Below are positions 46,017 to 58,095 of a DNA stretch of 64,000 bases, one piece after another; the first letter of the stretch is position 1, and each line of letters begins with the position of its first letter. A model generated the notes under the pieces. That model was not told the DNA's origin. It searched no databases and saw only the letters and a list, made by a program, of their open reading frames with translations. The DNA lies in NCBI RefSeq assembly GCF_963675165.1, contig NC_087387.1, positions 4,242,990-4,306,989 on the forward strand, written 5' to 3'. The DNA comes from Halichondria panicea. Taxonomy: Eukaryota > Porifera > Demospongiae > Suberitida > Halichondriidae. A program made the translations under genes and the position numbers.

Positions 46017-46294
46017 TTTATTCTGGCTGTTGACTTGAGCCCTCACAGAAACCAGTAGTTCCACAACACTGAGATGGCCTTCTTGAGCAGCTACCATGAG
46101 AGGAGTGAAACCATTCTGTGAGAAAAGAATATCACGGACAGTGTTTCACTATAATTATGGTACATGGATATTCAGTTAATAGGATATGAACCCACCGTCT
46201 TTGGTAGGTCAACAATGGCTCCAGCAGTGATCAAATGGTGAGCGACATCTTTGTGTCCATTGAAGCTGGCTGCCCAGAGAGCAGTCTCTCCGTC
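46017..46294 (-). CDS. Ankyrin exons B (46196-46294) and A (46017-46115)
   Basis: Both are 99 nt, phase 0, with an 80-nt intron between. B reads DGETALWAASFNGHKDVAHH ending IVDLPKT. A reads NGFTPLMVAAQEGHLSVVEL ending RAQVNSQNK. A decayed class C exon appears upstream, split by the retrotransposon at 46749. Confidence 0.85.
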
Positions 46295-46689
46295 CTATTA
46301 ATAATTATAGTACTAGTTAACAATCACGCATACCGTACATGTATGAGAGAGTGAATATTTCGAGGCGCTTAATTTCTGCTATGTTCGAGGGATAGCAATC
46401 CTCCACGAAAATTAGGTCCACGAAATACTGACAGACGCGACATCTTTGCATGACCAAAATAGCGTGAATTTACGCTTTTGGAGACACTTTCACACAAAAA
46501 CCCCGGAAAAAATCGTGCTACGTATATATGCATGGTATAATTATCATCCCCACAAAAGTAAGCAACACAGTCATGCATAATTATGCAGCGTGTGACAATA
46601 GTTGTTTGCAGGCACTGCAGTATTGTGTAATGGTGAACATAATTATGTCACCTACTGAATTTGAACACAGGTATAGAGTGCTTGTTAAA

Positions 46690-46747
46690 GTGGACAAAGT
46701 CAAATTGTCAGATGCTCCACTGACAATGAGTTTCTATCTTGAGAAGG

Positions 46748-46748
<1 letters not shown>
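46690..46748 (-). pseudogene. Decayed ankyrin class C exon at the retrotransposon edge
   Basis: GATGCTCCACTGACAATGAG and CTATCTTGAGA align with class C exon sequence (plus strand CTGCTCCACTGTCAATGAG...ACTATCTTGAGA). The exon then meets the poly-T run at 46749. A possible remainder, GGGAGCAGTAATACAACC (about 47977-47995), lies on the far side of the retrotransposon. The alignment is modest. Confidence 0.4.
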
Positions 46749-46781
<33 letters not shown>

Positions 46782-47965
46782 TTCGGCAAAGCCAGGATAC
46801 AATAAAAATAGCAGAAGCTAATAAGTTAGTACCCTAAAAAAAAAATATATATATATATAGTGTAACTACCTATTCAAAGAATGCTAAGTACTACAGGGTC
46901 ATTAAGCATAGATTTAAATAATTTTAAGGGAGTACAAGTGCTGATTATAAGTTCACGATTTGCCATAATCCTGTTCCACAGTTCAATGGTCCTTGGGAAA
47001 AAGGAGTTATTATGGACCGATGTTCTGCATGATACTGGAGTCAGAGAAAGATTGTTAACATATCTTGTATTGTATGTTAATTGTCTCTTCTTAGGTGTGT
47101 CCTCATAGTAACTTATATTATACATAATTTTGAATAAATGGTGCAGACTGGCCAATGCCCTTCTCTGACCCAGCGTTGGTAGTTCTGCTCTTTTCAAAAG
47201 TTCCAAATAGCTGATAGAGTAATCCCACTGTTTTAGGCAAACCTTTAATGCAAACTTCTGGACTTTTTCCATATCCTTGATAATGCATTTTAAGTGTGGG
47301 TTCCAAACAATTGAAGCATACTCTAGTTTTGGTCTAATGAAAGATTTGTATAATTTCAGCATAACAGAAGGGGGAGAATGAGTTGCGAAGATTCTGTGTA
47401 GCAGTCCAACAAGTTTTCTCGATTTTTTACAAAGTGCCTTAGTGTGGGAATGCCAAGAAAGATCTGATGAAAATTGTATTCCTAGATATTTGAACGTCTC
47501 CACATGCTCCAGGAAAAAGCCATTGACTGAAAATGTGGGTGGCTCGATGGACCTACTTCTCTTGTTTGATATTAACATCACTTTACATTTTGATGCGTTG
47601 AATTGAAGGTGTTTGCCAGACATGAAAGCAGCAACACTGTTTATGTCTTCCTGAAGTGTATCGTAGTCTTTAATCGATTTAATGACTCTATAAATAGCCA
47701 TGTCATCTGCAAACATATTTAGATGGGTGTCACTTGAGACTACATCAGAGACATTATTAATGTACATGATAAAGAGCAATGGGCCTAAGACTGATCCTTG
47801 AGGCACACCTGACATAGCATGGAGAGTGGTAGACGCTTGCCCATTCACAACTACAAATTGCTCTCTCTTCAATAGGTAACTTTTAAGCCACTTCAAGAGG
47901 TAGCTGTTTATTTCAAGTAAGTGAAGAAGTCGAAGTAGTGGTAAATGTGGTACTGTCTTTACGCA
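46749..47965 (-). mobile_element. Non-LTR retrotransposon (CR1/jockey-like), 5'-truncated
   Basis: A 340-residue open frame (47896-46874 from the first ATG, open further upstream to about 47960) encodes the C-terminal half of a reverse transcriptase. VPHLPLL starts the fragment, GVPQGSVLGPLLF is at residues 30-42, the catalytic FADD box is at 62-65, FKYLGI at 135-140, and a thumb/C-terminal region follows to the stop. The endonuclease and the first RT blocks are missing, as usual for 5'-truncated copies. A run of about 28 T at 46749-46776 is the poly-A tail on the minus strand. The frame is undamaged, so the insertion is young. No convincing target-site duplication was found. Confidence 0.85.
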
Positions 47966-48648
47966 TGGAAGTATAATAATAGGGAGCAGTAATACAACCC
48001 CTGAATAGTGGGCGTGTGCTACGTATGACTCAGTTCTGAACTAGAGCACTGAAGTGCTAACCCTCGGCTGTTGACACGAATAAATAAAACCAGAGGAGTG
48101 TTCAGTTATAGAAGCAACAAACTACAATTCTACTTTTGATAGAGATCTACCTCGACAGGGTTTCATCTAGGTTTGGGGGGGGGAAGTTCACCCCCCCCCC
48201 CCCTGCTCAAGTACCCTCGCAAAAATAAGCCCATCTTGAATAAACTTGATTTGATTATATATGCCCACCCAGAATGAAGAGTGTGCATGCGCAGTTATAA
48301 TGCTAATGCCACATGTTTAGTACATGTTCGCGGTACACGCTTAATCAGCGAAAACCACGAACATTTATACCCTCAAAATTTACCCGCTATATGGTATAGT
48401 CATGCATTCATTGTTGTTGTCAATGCAATGTCACACTAATATTATATACTATAATTATTATATAATGTATTGAAATGAAACTCCAATTTAAGGATTGTCA
48501 TAGAGCTAAGTGTAAGCCTCGATTTGAAGCCGCAGGTGGGCGTATATTTGAGTGAAACTCACTGCTAGCAATTTAACGTAAGTATAAACTTTTTGCAGAA
48601 AAGGGTGGGCGTATTTTCGCGAGTACCTATACACTCTAAATGACTCAC

Positions 48649-48683
48649 ATTGTTCTGACTGTTCATTTGAGCCCCCACAGAAC
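48649..48683 (-). pseudogene. Ankyrin class A exon stump
   Basis: Only the 3' end of the exon (the VGAQMNSQNN-type end plus the GTGAGTC donor) remains. The rest is replaced by the family B fragment. Confidence 0.55.
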
Positions 48684-48945
48684 CATGTGGGGATGAGCGC
48701 GCATGCGCATTGCATCCACAGGAACAATTAAGAGTGTGTCCAAAGAAATCAAGTTCACAATACCTACTATAGCTAGCAGTTTTAACAGATCTTTTCTGAC
48801 TTTTGTGTTATAAAATTATAATGAGATTGTGACTGTTAGTTTTCGTCACATTGCAACCGTTGAGCAGTTACAGCTGGAATACACACACATAGTCAGCTTT
48901 ACTGCATCCCTCGTGCGGCTACGCCTCAAGGCATAATTAATTATT
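48684..48945 (-). repeat. Repeat family B fragment truncating an ankyrin exon
   Basis: Reverse family B sequence (ATGTGGGGATGAGCGCGCAT... to CGTGCGGCTACGCCTCAAGG). It begins directly after about 35 bp of a class A ankyrin exon (48649-48683: donor end, AGCCCCCACAG). Confidence 0.6.
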
Positions 48946-48961
48946 ATTAGCCTAGTTTTTA

Positions 48962-49095
48962 GGGATCACGAGTCACAAAAGCAAATATCGTATGCCGGTC
49001 CATGCCGGCCTGCCGGTCCACGGTGGACATACATACATACACCACCCGGACCACGTGCATGACTAACTAAGGGACTCGCTTCGCTCACCCCAATA
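48962..49095 (-). mobile_element. Helitron-like 5' end fragment
   Basis: Reverse-complement of 56766-56900, running from CAAAAGCAAATATCGTATGC to GGGACTCGCTTCGCTCACCC. It carries a leader-like end and a few codons only. Confidence 0.5.
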
Positions 49096-49540
49096 ATTAG
49101 TCATTTCTAATAATTATAAATTATTGCTCCAATAATTAAGTACTTGGGGGTAAAGACGTGGCCTAGCCACCAGTCATAGCCCATCGGACGAAAGTTCTAC
49201 CCCCAAGGATTTGAAGCATGAACACATGTACAGATCAAGTGAGCGCTATGGAACGAAGTAAAGATGTTGGGAAGGATTGACGAATTGTCCAACCCCCTGC
49301 ATTAGCCTGTAATTATTGATTGAGGCAAAGTAATACCAATAGGGAGCAAGATCAGTGTCAGCAGAGAGTTGTACAATAGTAAGGTCCTCGAATGAGCGGA
49401 TCCTGGCGCTATGACCAGCGTAATGTAAGCCCCCCAGGAAAGTGCCTTACGAAATTGCGAGGGCAAATCGAGTGCAGGGCAATGTGAGCTCACCGCGTGA
49501 CTCCATGTCAGAATGGAATTCGCTACTGATGCATGTGTCG
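49096..49540. other. Gene-free stretch
   Basis: No exon, RNA gene or transposon termini recognised. Confidence 0.3.
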
Positions 49541-49544
49541 CTGT

Positions 49545-50000
49545 ATAGAGCAGTAAATTATAGAGCAGCCACAGCAGGGCAGTATAGTATAGAGCAGAGC
49601 AGAGCAGTACATTATAGAGCGCAATATAATTATTATAGAGCAGAGCAGTATATTACAGAGCAGTATATTACAAAGAAGAGCAGGGCAGTATATTATACAG
49701 CAGAGCAGAGCAGTATATATAGTACAAGCCGTATGGGCACCGGGCAGGGGGCAGAATATTATAGAGCGGTATATATTATAGAGCAGAGCAGTATATTATA
49801 AGCCGTATAGGCACCGGGCAGGGCAGGGCATTAGGGAGCATAACAATAGATGGCATAGGGCACAAACGCAGGGCGTATGGTAGCGGGGCTCACATATGGC
49901 ATAGGCCATTCATTAATGGAAGCAAATAATTATGGCGTACAGGGCATACAGGCAGGGCACACAGGCAGGGCATATGGCATAAGCAATAGCAATAACAGAG
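49545..50000. repeat. Degenerate minisatellite of AGAGCAG/GGGCA units
   Basis: Irregular repeats of TATTATAGAGCAGAGCAGTA-like units (49545-49800) grade into GGCAGGGCA and GGCATA units. The apparent open frames across it are repeat-derived. Confidence 0.7.
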
Positions 50001-50039
50001 CATTATGCGGGTGAACAAGTATAATGAAGCAAATGAAAA

Positions 50040-50235
50040 TTCATTTTGCTACACCCTCTTAGTAAACGAACTATAGGCACAACTCGAGAACCACGCACCA
50101 TGCCACAATCCAAAATCTTGGAAACATGACCAGGAGCCCACAGATAATCTCCAGTTGCACTTGCGTGAGCAGCTGTAGCAGGCTACACACAGGCGCACTA
50201 CCAACTACCTCGCTGCGCACCGAGGCATAATAATT
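50040..50235 (-). repeat. Repeat family A fragment
   Basis: Reverse family A left half, ending CTACCTCGCTGCGCACCGAGG and CATAATAATTA. Confidence 0.55.
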
Positions 50236-52218
50236 AGGGCAGGGCAGGGCGTACGATAGGGCAATGGTAGGCGCAGGGGCATAGCAAGCTGGGGGCGGTA
50301 TTTAGACTCACTGTGTCAGCTCAGGGAATGGAGGTGGTCTTGCTCGAAGTGGCTTGGAGGCCAGGTCTATACATGGCGAGGGGTCTTTGTGTTACATCTA
50401 ATTTTTGTTGTTGTTGAGAAGAGTGTGGAAGCCAGGGTGAGATACTTCAGGAAAGGCTTTACTCAGATAGCTGGTATAGCAAAGGCAGAGACCTCAGCAC
50501 CAGGTAGTGAGCTAGCTGAGAGCACATGCCCATATAAGATGGGTGAGGTCTTTAATGTAATGATAGTAGGCAGGGCAGCATGGGAGGTACATCGATTATT
50601 AACTACCTCACGCTATGCGTAGAATATCATCATGCATGCATAATTATAATGACGGCATGCACCGCGGGTGCTGATGCCTCGATGAATGTATCAAAACTAC
50701 ATAACATAAATCTACTAGCGATTGCTAATACACACAAATATCTTATGGTAATTTTGCTGCATATATAACCACAGTGAAACTCAAAGAGTGGGAAATGATT
50801 GACCATCCCCTCCTACACAGCTAAGATGCTTTATACGTTGTAAAAAGTATGTATCTAAAAAGTTAAGGGAGTATGGAATTCCTTCTACAGTAACAAACAA
50901 GTTTTTAGCTGACATAATTATTTGGTAGACATGAAAGCAGCACATACTATATGAAGGCTGAGTCTACTCCATCTCAGTATCATGACCGTCTTGAAAAATG
51001 TAAGCCAATTTGGAATTCATGTGAATCTCCTTTCACCCCGTCTTCAAGATGGACCTCGGTTTTTTCTTCGCTACAAGTCTTCTGTTGTGTGCCACAATAT
51101 GCGCAAAGATGTTCGAGAATCTGTTGGATTACGGTCAACCTCAGAAATGTTCACTGGATGTGTTTTAACTACCATAAACTCTGCATTCCTCATGAACTCC
51201 CTTGTGTACTTTATACTAGATCTACCCAGCCAAAAAGAAGCTAGACACTTTTTGGCAAGGGCATGACAGCTAGATGGGTGGGGCTCCCTAAACACCAGGA
51301 AGGCTGAAAAATGGGTGGGGCTCACTGCTTGGACATTGACAAGTTGGTTCGTAGTAGAGCTATAAGCTTAGCACTGGGGACAAGCTATACCACAAGCTTG
51401 CCGTTTCTTTTCAATACTTTTGAGACAAGGTGAGGTAGCTTAGGTAGTGATAAATCCTATTCTTCTGTTGTCCCACGTAATTATGGTAAACATGGGACAC
51501 AATGAGCAATACACATGTGATTCTAGCTGACTAAACTGGAATTCATCTGGAATAAATTTGCTCTCATGCATTGGCAGTAGCAACCCTGAATGGTGATTCC
51601 TAGAGTGGTATAATGGATCATCCAAGCAACCCAAGAAAACACCCGAGTTCCACTTTGAAGATCAGCTTTTAGTACTGCACCTATTAGAGGAACCATCTCG
51701 GGGTCCTCCTCACAGACACACCACAGTCTTCTACTGCAATCGGAACCCAACAAACCATATCAAATGTGTTGGGCTCACCTTAATCTCCCAGTAGTCTACT
51801 GTTATTGGAACCCAAAAAGCCATCTCCAATGTGTTTTTGTCACCCCCACAGTTGCCTATCTCCACGCAGTCAACTACAAAACATGCGCCTTATTTCGAAG
51901 AAGTTATGGTATCTATTAATATACAACATGCAGCTAGGGAATGGTGTGAAAAGATTGACAAAAGTTAATGTCTACGATTAATTGCTGCGCATGCTCTCAT
52001 GAAACAGTGCAGCCTTGTATAGCTCTTTCCCCACTTTTGCAGCTAGCGTTCTAGTGCAGAGCTAACTATACGAAGCAACACTATGAACAAGTTTTGCAAC
52101 GCACCAGGCATAATTATCAGTATTATGTATTAAACTTTCTGGCCGTACGTCTACTATTATAATGTTATGTATACATGACGTATGTATGTGCTAAACATGA
52201 TGTATAGAATGATAAAGA

Positions 52219-52826
52219 CTAGAGCACTAAAGTGCAAACCCTCGGCTGTTGACGTGATAATAAAGAAACCAGAAGAGTGATAATGCAGTGCATGTAGCAT
52301 GTATGAATAGCAGAGCACAGCAACTCAAGAGCAATAAAACTAAACTAACAACGTACATGCATGAGACATGCACTATGGACTGGGATCACAGCAAAGAAGC
52401 CTGGAGTCTTCTAGACTAAGAGAAGTATGGCTCCTTCCAGGCTGGAGTACGTATAGGATCCAGAGTCAGTCAACAACCAGTCACAATTCTACTTTCTTGA
52501 CAATTGTTCCTGGTACGGAATCCCTTCAGCTGAAAATACATAATCAAGCCTTGACTACGTATTTTCAGCTGAAGTGATCCCGTACCTTGACTCAAGGCCA
52601 CGTGGCAAGTTTAAGCTTCTTAGCTTTTGCTCGCTTTTACTCGACAAAGAAGCTTTAACATCAAAATCTGCCACTATTTAAACCAAGATATTGTTGTGTG
52701 AAGACTACCTATGCTGCAAACGCAGTGCTATGGCATCCAGGTGAGTAGATATACTCGTTACAAACAAACAAACAAACAAACAGACAGACTACTATAACCC
52801 GTGGCCGCCCACGCGCCTCGGGTTAA
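52219..52826. mobile_element. CCTCGGGT element, filled site
   Basis: 608 bp from CTAGAGCACTAAAGTGC to GCGCCTCGGGTTAA, absent at the matching place in copy 2 (about 61161). The left end has a GAGCACT/AGTGC hairpin followed by ACCCTCGGCTG. The right end has a hairpin (TAACCCGTGGC / GCGCCTCGGGTTA). An inner palindrome around CTTCAGCTGAAAATAC lies at 52512-52588, and a (CAAA)n run at 52765-52785. Related copies are 63094-63491 and left-end pieces at 43699, 48041, 53328, 55118 and 61657. Confidence 0.7.
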
Positions 52827-53749
52827 TAATTAGGATATGTTTACATTTTTACTGCATTTTGGGGTAACTGTCTGTATTAAGAAAATCTACGAAGTACCCG
52901 TAATAATTATGACCTAATCACCACTCACACTGTAACGTTTGACACCGAAGATCAAGACAATAGTACATGAGAGAATATACGAACATGCAACCAGAAAACA
53001 TTTGAAGAAAAAAAATTCGTAATCTAATTCAGAGGGCACACTCTCCTACTGGAAGAGGGACGCCTTTGTTACAAAAAAAAAAGATGTCCCACCCACACAA
53101 CATAACCGAAGAACTGCCAACTCTCTATAGCCTAAGAAAGAGGTACATATACCCCCATGCATGGCGGAACAAAACAAAGAGAGGAGGAAAAGCCAGAACA
53201 CATGCACAACTGCCACACATGAAAATCAATACTATATACACATGGCCCAAGTCAATCATAATTAATTTTTATACTGCCCATGCCCGAAACATAACGAGGC
53301 GTTTATTATAGCCCTAGCTAATTTAACTAGAGCACTAAAGTGCTAACCCTCGGCTGCATGACATAAATAGATGTATACAAACCATGCAGAGGAGTGTTCA
53401 GTTACACACAATAAAAAAGCAACAAACTACAATTCTACTTTTAATAGAGACCTGTAAAAAGGATCACCTCAGCTGCAAATGTGTAGCTCTACCTAGAATA
53501 AAGGTTGCGTGTAGAGCTAATTACACGGTAATTACACAGAAAGACAGAGTGAAAGACACACTAAATCGACAATAATATATTATCAAGCGGAGGCATGTAT
53601 CCGTGCATGCGTAGTGGTCCTTTGAACATGCATGCATGAGTGCTGACATGCTAAAATCCATCTTTTAAATTGTCCGAGGGACGAAAACTTAACATTTCCA
53701 AAATTTCTGACAATGAACTGCAATGCATGCACTAACAAATTATACTCAC

Positions 53750-53999
53750 TTTATTTTGACTGTTGAGTTGAGCTCCCTTAGAAACCAGTAGTTCCACAAC
53801 ACTGAGATGGCCTTTTTGAGAAGCTATCATAAGAGGGTTAGTACCATTCTGAAAAAAAGACGTAAATATAGATAACTGCGTATATAGGAAATCAACCCAC
53901 TTTGTCTGGTAGGTCAACAATGGCTCCAGCAGTGATCAAATGGTGAGCGACATCTTTGAGTCCAATGGAGCTGGCTATCCAGAGAGCTGTCTTTCCATC
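53750..53999 (-). CDS. Ankyrin exons B (53901-53999) and A (53750-53848)
   Basis: Both are 99 nt, phase 0, with a 52-nt intron. B reads DGKTALWIASSIGLKDVAHH ending IVDLPDK. A reads NGTNPLMIASQKGHLSVVEL ending GAQLNSQNK. Paralogous with 62084-62335. Confidence 0.85.
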
Positions 54000-54236
54000 C
54001 TATTAGTAGTAAACATAAAATTAATAATTATAGTAACAATCACACATGTATACAGGATAGAATTTTTGAGGCGTGCCATTTGATCAAATGGTGTGAAATT
54101 TATTCAATGAAACGCTTTTAGAGGCACTTTCACGAAAACTTCAAAAATTTCGTGCTATACCATATAGCAGTCTGTCCATACTGCGTATAATTATATACAA
54201 TGTATCCCCTGAAGCAAAGACAAACTCAAGAGAGTC

Positions 54237-55066
54237 ATTATGCCTCGAGGCGTAGCCGCACGAGGGATACGGTAAAGCTGACTGTGTGTGTGTCTGTGTA
54301 TCTGTGTGTCTGTGTGTCTGTTCCAGCTGTAACTGCTCAACGGTTGCAATGCGACGAAAACTAACAGCTTGTATAGGCTTCTAGCCACGTTCTCTTGGAT
54401 TTTGATTCGTGGATTAGCAAACTAAAGCTTCTTTCTCGAGTTATGGCTAGTTTGACTCACATTGAAGGCTGTTGCAGTCTCTTCAGAATCTTTCATAGCA
54501 TCATCTGTCCGCACATACTTTCTATTCAACATATGAGTTAGCCTTGCACTAAAGCGCTAGCTTTTTGTTAGCTACAAGACTCAGAAAATATCTGTTAAAA
54601 CAGCTAGCTAGCAGTAGCCATTGATCTGTTTGGACACACCCTTTATTATTCCTGTGGATGTAATGCGCATGCGCGCTCATTCCCCACGTGTGAGAAACCA
54701 AGATCCAGATCCAGATCCTCCTGGCAGAATCATCTTTGTCTTGAGGGCCTGGTAAGCCACAAAACACTACCATATAACAATATAGATAACAATATGCATG
54801 TACACAGGTCTGATATTATATACACTGAACTACAGATCCTGGAAGAATCAATTTTCTTCTTTCTTGAGGTCCTGGTAAGCCACATAATACAATAAATAAC
54901 AACAATAGATGCATGTAAATAAGTCTTTTCTTCTCAGTGACTTTATATAGGTAAGCTAACTTTAATATAAAATTCATTATAGAAACTAATATAACACTCT
55001 AATACTTTTGAGCAAAAGCAAAAACATGGCGAGAGGCATTAGCACAGCGCCAGCTTGAACACTAGT
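54237..55066 (+). mobile_element. Repeat family B element, full-length copy
   Basis: From ATTATGCCTCGAGGCGTAGC, through a TGTG/TCTGTG microsatellite, to CGCCAGCTTGAACACTAG. It is very close to 5181-6024. A perfect 26-bp palindrome (55068-55093) abuts its right end. Confidence 0.7.
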
Positions 55067-55117
55067 TGACAGATGGTTTTAAAACCATCTGTCTATAGTT
55101 TGAAAAAGAGGCTATAA

Positions 55118-55580
55118 CTAGAGCACTGAAGTGCTAACCCTCGGCTGTTCACATGAATAATAAAGATCTTTGTTGCCCAGTGAGTGGGCGGATCAAAGCA
55201 ATCCAGTGCTCAGTATATGGCATGTTGCATCACTGCCATGGCTACCATATATTGCACTGCATTATATGCACTTGCACTGTGTGTAAATTTCTTTCAGAAA
55301 TATCCGTTTGGGACTTATGCCCCAACATCCCACCCAATACTCAGTTGGTCCCTTTTATAGGCTACTACCTTTACAACTACTAGTGGGAAGAAAACCTAAA
55401 AAATTTACTATGGAATTCAGCAAAACTAATGAATACACTAAATTCCTTCAAAACACATGTCTTTTATTACGATTTATATGACCAGTCAGACGAGTTTAAC
55501 GTCATTGGGCAACAAGTTAGTTATTGCCGGCGCCCTCGTGCAACATGCCATATATTGCACTCTGGCTGGGCAATAACTAA
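55118..55580. repeat. Repeat with ATATTGCACT motifs
   Basis: It begins with a CCTCGGGT-element left end (GAGCACTGAAGTGC...). From about 55165 to 55580 it is bracketed by GTTGCCCAGTGAGTGG and, inverted, GGCTGGGCAATAACTAA, with ATATATTGCACT inside both arms. It is similar in style to 34322-35167. Confidence 0.5.
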
Positions 55581-55593
55581 TTACATGTTAGCT

Positions 55594-56745
55594 AGCTTTC
55601 TGGATGTATGGGACATGTACATATATATTACGTAAAATGTGTAAGCTACATGAGAGAAGTCAGTGACACCATCCTGAAAAAGGGGTACCAGGATGATCAG
55701 ACAGTGTTCCAGTGACACTTTCTATAATTATGTCATACAGCTGATATGAACCCACCGTGTTTGGTAGGTCAACAATGGCTCCAGCAGTGATCAAATGGTG
55801 AGCAACATCTGTCCGTCCTTTGAAGCTGGCTGCCCAGAAAGCTGTCTCTCCGGCCTATTTATAGAACGTATATACGTATATGATCATTACAGCATCATTT
55901 CACACAATTAATTATAACTGCATGGAACAAAGTGTATTTCCCAGCTCATAATGCAGTGAAGTAGTGGCAGCACGATGGAATGTTTGTCTAAAGTCCAGTA
56001 CATCTCTTGCTCTTACTGTATATAATTATATGGTAATGTAGTTTGAGGTGCTCTAAGACACAGGTTATAGGCCGGTATTAGAAAGTGGAACACAGGTATT
56101 TTTCTCTGTCTTGTGTGATGGAAGATATGGCACTTAAAGGACTTGGGACCAGACCTGTTATGGCTTGTAGAAAGCACTGACATCCCTTTTTGATGTACTA
56201 CCTCTCAACAAATACCACCACTCTATACGTAATAATTATTAATAATACAATGCAGTGTTTATCAGTCTCTTAATGTTCATGTTTTCTGATGCTTTGATGT
56301 TCTGTATCACTTTTTCGCTCTTTTGCATTAAGGCCGAGGGTCAGGAAGTTGTCAATGTTCATTTAGCAGTCATATTATTTTAATGGCATTAGTGTTGGGA
56401 GTGCGTGCTTTGAGCAAAGTATAGCAAATGTATAGTATAATACACTGCACGGTGCCATAACCATTTTAAGCCTGAAGACTCTCGTAAGTCATTTTGACCT
56501 CAAAACGATTGTCACACTTTTCTTCTGCTACAGCGGTGCAGACTGTCTGATACTCTTCTGATACACTAGGCAGGAGGCAGGCCTTCATACAGAACAAATT
56601 GACAGGGGAGGGCAAAATCAACATTTCAGAAAAATGGGGGAGCGAGGCTATTATCCATGTACGGCCATCTAGGGGGGGGTCTGGGGGCATGCCCTCCTAG
56701 GAAATGTTTGTGCTTAGACTGTTGTATACCGTATCTAAGTAGCTT
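55594..56745. repeat. Segmental duplicate of 32620-36000, shorter form
   Basis: Aligns with 32620-32930, 34006-34321 and 35168-35640 without the two large insertions at 32934-34005 and 34322-35167. It contains the class B ankyrin exon 55756-55854. Confidence 0.7.
55756..55854 (-). CDS. Ankyrin class B exon
   Basis: 99 nt, phase 0, reading AGETAFWAASFKGRTDVAHH and ending IVDLPNT. The usual first residue Asp is Ala (GCC). Confidence 0.8.
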
Positions 56746-56765
56746 CGTAAAGAACTCATTATTAT

Positions 56766-57215
56766 TGGGGCGAGCGAAGCGAGTCCCTTAGTTAGTCATG
56801 CATGTGGTCCGGGTGGTGCATGTATGTATGTCGTGGACTGGCAGACCAGCATGGACCGTCATACGATATTTGCTTTTGGGACTGGTGATCCTTACCAATT
56901 TCTACGTGAGTCGATAGAAGAGAATAGTCTAGCGACAACGAAACAAGAAAGATTAGCAAGAAGGAGGGAGCGAGAGTGACACGCAAGATCCCAAGAACAG
57001 CTGAAAAAAGGGAAAGTAGACTTGCTAGACGCAGAGAAAGAAGAAGTGAAGGTAACCAAGTCAGAGGGTTCTGCTACCATAAGTATTTGCTTGTTGTAGA
57101 AACTCGACAGGCAGAAATAGATGCCATTAGAGTCACCCAAACATTATTAAATGAAGCCAGCATTATTGTTCATTACAGAGACTCCAGAGGCCAGACAAGC
57201 ACGTCACTTCTACCT
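56766..57215 (+). mobile_element. Helitron-like relic, 5' end (forward)
   Basis: The leader GGGCGAGCGAAGCGAGTCCC is followed by an ATG at 56851 opening MDRHTIFAFGTGDPYQFLRE and ending in basic RLARRRERE before a stop. After a frameshift it resumes as RTAEKRESRLARRRERRSE up to a GTAAC donor near 57051. The Arg-rich RLARRRER repeats and the inverted partner at 58612-59213, which has a Helitron-type domain, support the call. It is degenerate. Confidence 0.5.
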
Positions 57216-57334
57216 AGCTAGCTGCTACCGTAGATACCATGGCAGTGTATCATTATGTGTGGGAGTGATATACCATCATGTGGGAATGTAGTACATAAAC
57301 TCTATACGTACATGTCAATGGGATATGAACTCAC

Positions 57335-58095
57335 ATTGTTCTGCTTGTTGACTTGAGCCCCCATAGAAACTAGTAGTTCCACAACACTGAGATGGCCTTC
57401 TTGAGCAGCTACCATGAGAGGAGTGGTACCATTCTGTGAGAAGGGGTATACCAAGGTTATCTAAACTCTATACGTATATTATCAGACAGTGTTCACTCTA
57501 TACGTACATACATACAGAGTAGGATATGAACCCACCGTCATTGGTAGGTCAACAATGGCTCCAGCAGTGATCAAATGGCGAGCGACATCTTTGTGTCCAT
57601 TAAAGCTGGCTTCTAAGAGAGCAGCCCGTCCATCCTATTAATAGTACGTAAAGTCACGTTTTAACATCACATATCGACAAAATTAATAACTGACAGACAT
57701 TCAGTGTGTAACCAACAATTTGTAGGTACTGAAATGAAACAAATCGTGCCTAGTATGAAAAAGAATAGCTATATTATAATTATAATGAAAGCACCGATGT
57801 ATCAAAGCTATACATAACATAAAGCTACTAGCTATCGCTAACACACACAGGTATATTTTACTGCTGTTAATCACAGGGAAATTCTTCAAAGAGTGAGAAA
57901 TAATTGACCTATGGTTGATGCTAAAAAGGATGCCAACAGTACAAAGTCTAAAATTAATAGTTGCTGCATCAGTACAAAAGTGTCTAGAGCACTTACTTGT
58001 TCTTGTACATGAACATCTGCTCCACTGTCAATGAGTTGCTGCACTATCTTGAGATGTCCTTCATGACTAGCCAAGTGGAGAGCAGTAGCACCTTT
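57335..58095 (-). CDS. Ankyrin cassette C (57997-58095), B (57536-57634), A (57335-57433)
   Basis: A complete C-B-A cassette with introns of 362 and 102 nt; all exons are 99 nt and phase 0. C reads KGATALHLASHEGHLKIVQQ ending GADVHVQEQ. B reads DGRAALLEASFNGHKDVARH ending IVDLPMT. A reads NGTTPLMVAAQEGHLSVVEL ending GAQVNKQNN. Confidence 0.85.

Larger units (their letters stand above)
50280..54060 (+). repeat. Segmental duplication block, copy 1 (with ankyrin exons)
   Basis: Matches 59217-62340 over nearly its whole length, starting GGCATAGCAAGCTGGGGGC and including the ankyrin A/B pair 53750-53999. Differences include the 608-bp insertion 52219-52826 here and an 84-bp segment at about 60597-60680 in the other copy. 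The frame at 50982-51244 (VSQFGIHVNLL, YKSSVVCHNM, GLRSTSEMF) is preserved with few changes in the other copy. I do not recognise it. Confidence 0.75.

Noticed and set aside
46528-46821. Plus-strand frame with a poly-phenylalanine run
   Set aside because: Generated by the retrotransposon poly-A tail read as poly-T.
49442-49801. 119-codon frame rich in Glu, Gln, Tyr and Arg
   Set aside because: Translation of the AGAGCAG minisatellite. Its composition follows the repeat.
53066-53311. Frame shared with 61400-61675 (MLQKKKMSHPHN...)
   Set aside because: Conserved because it lies in the segmental duplication. It has a biased, low-complexity composition and no splice or domain support.
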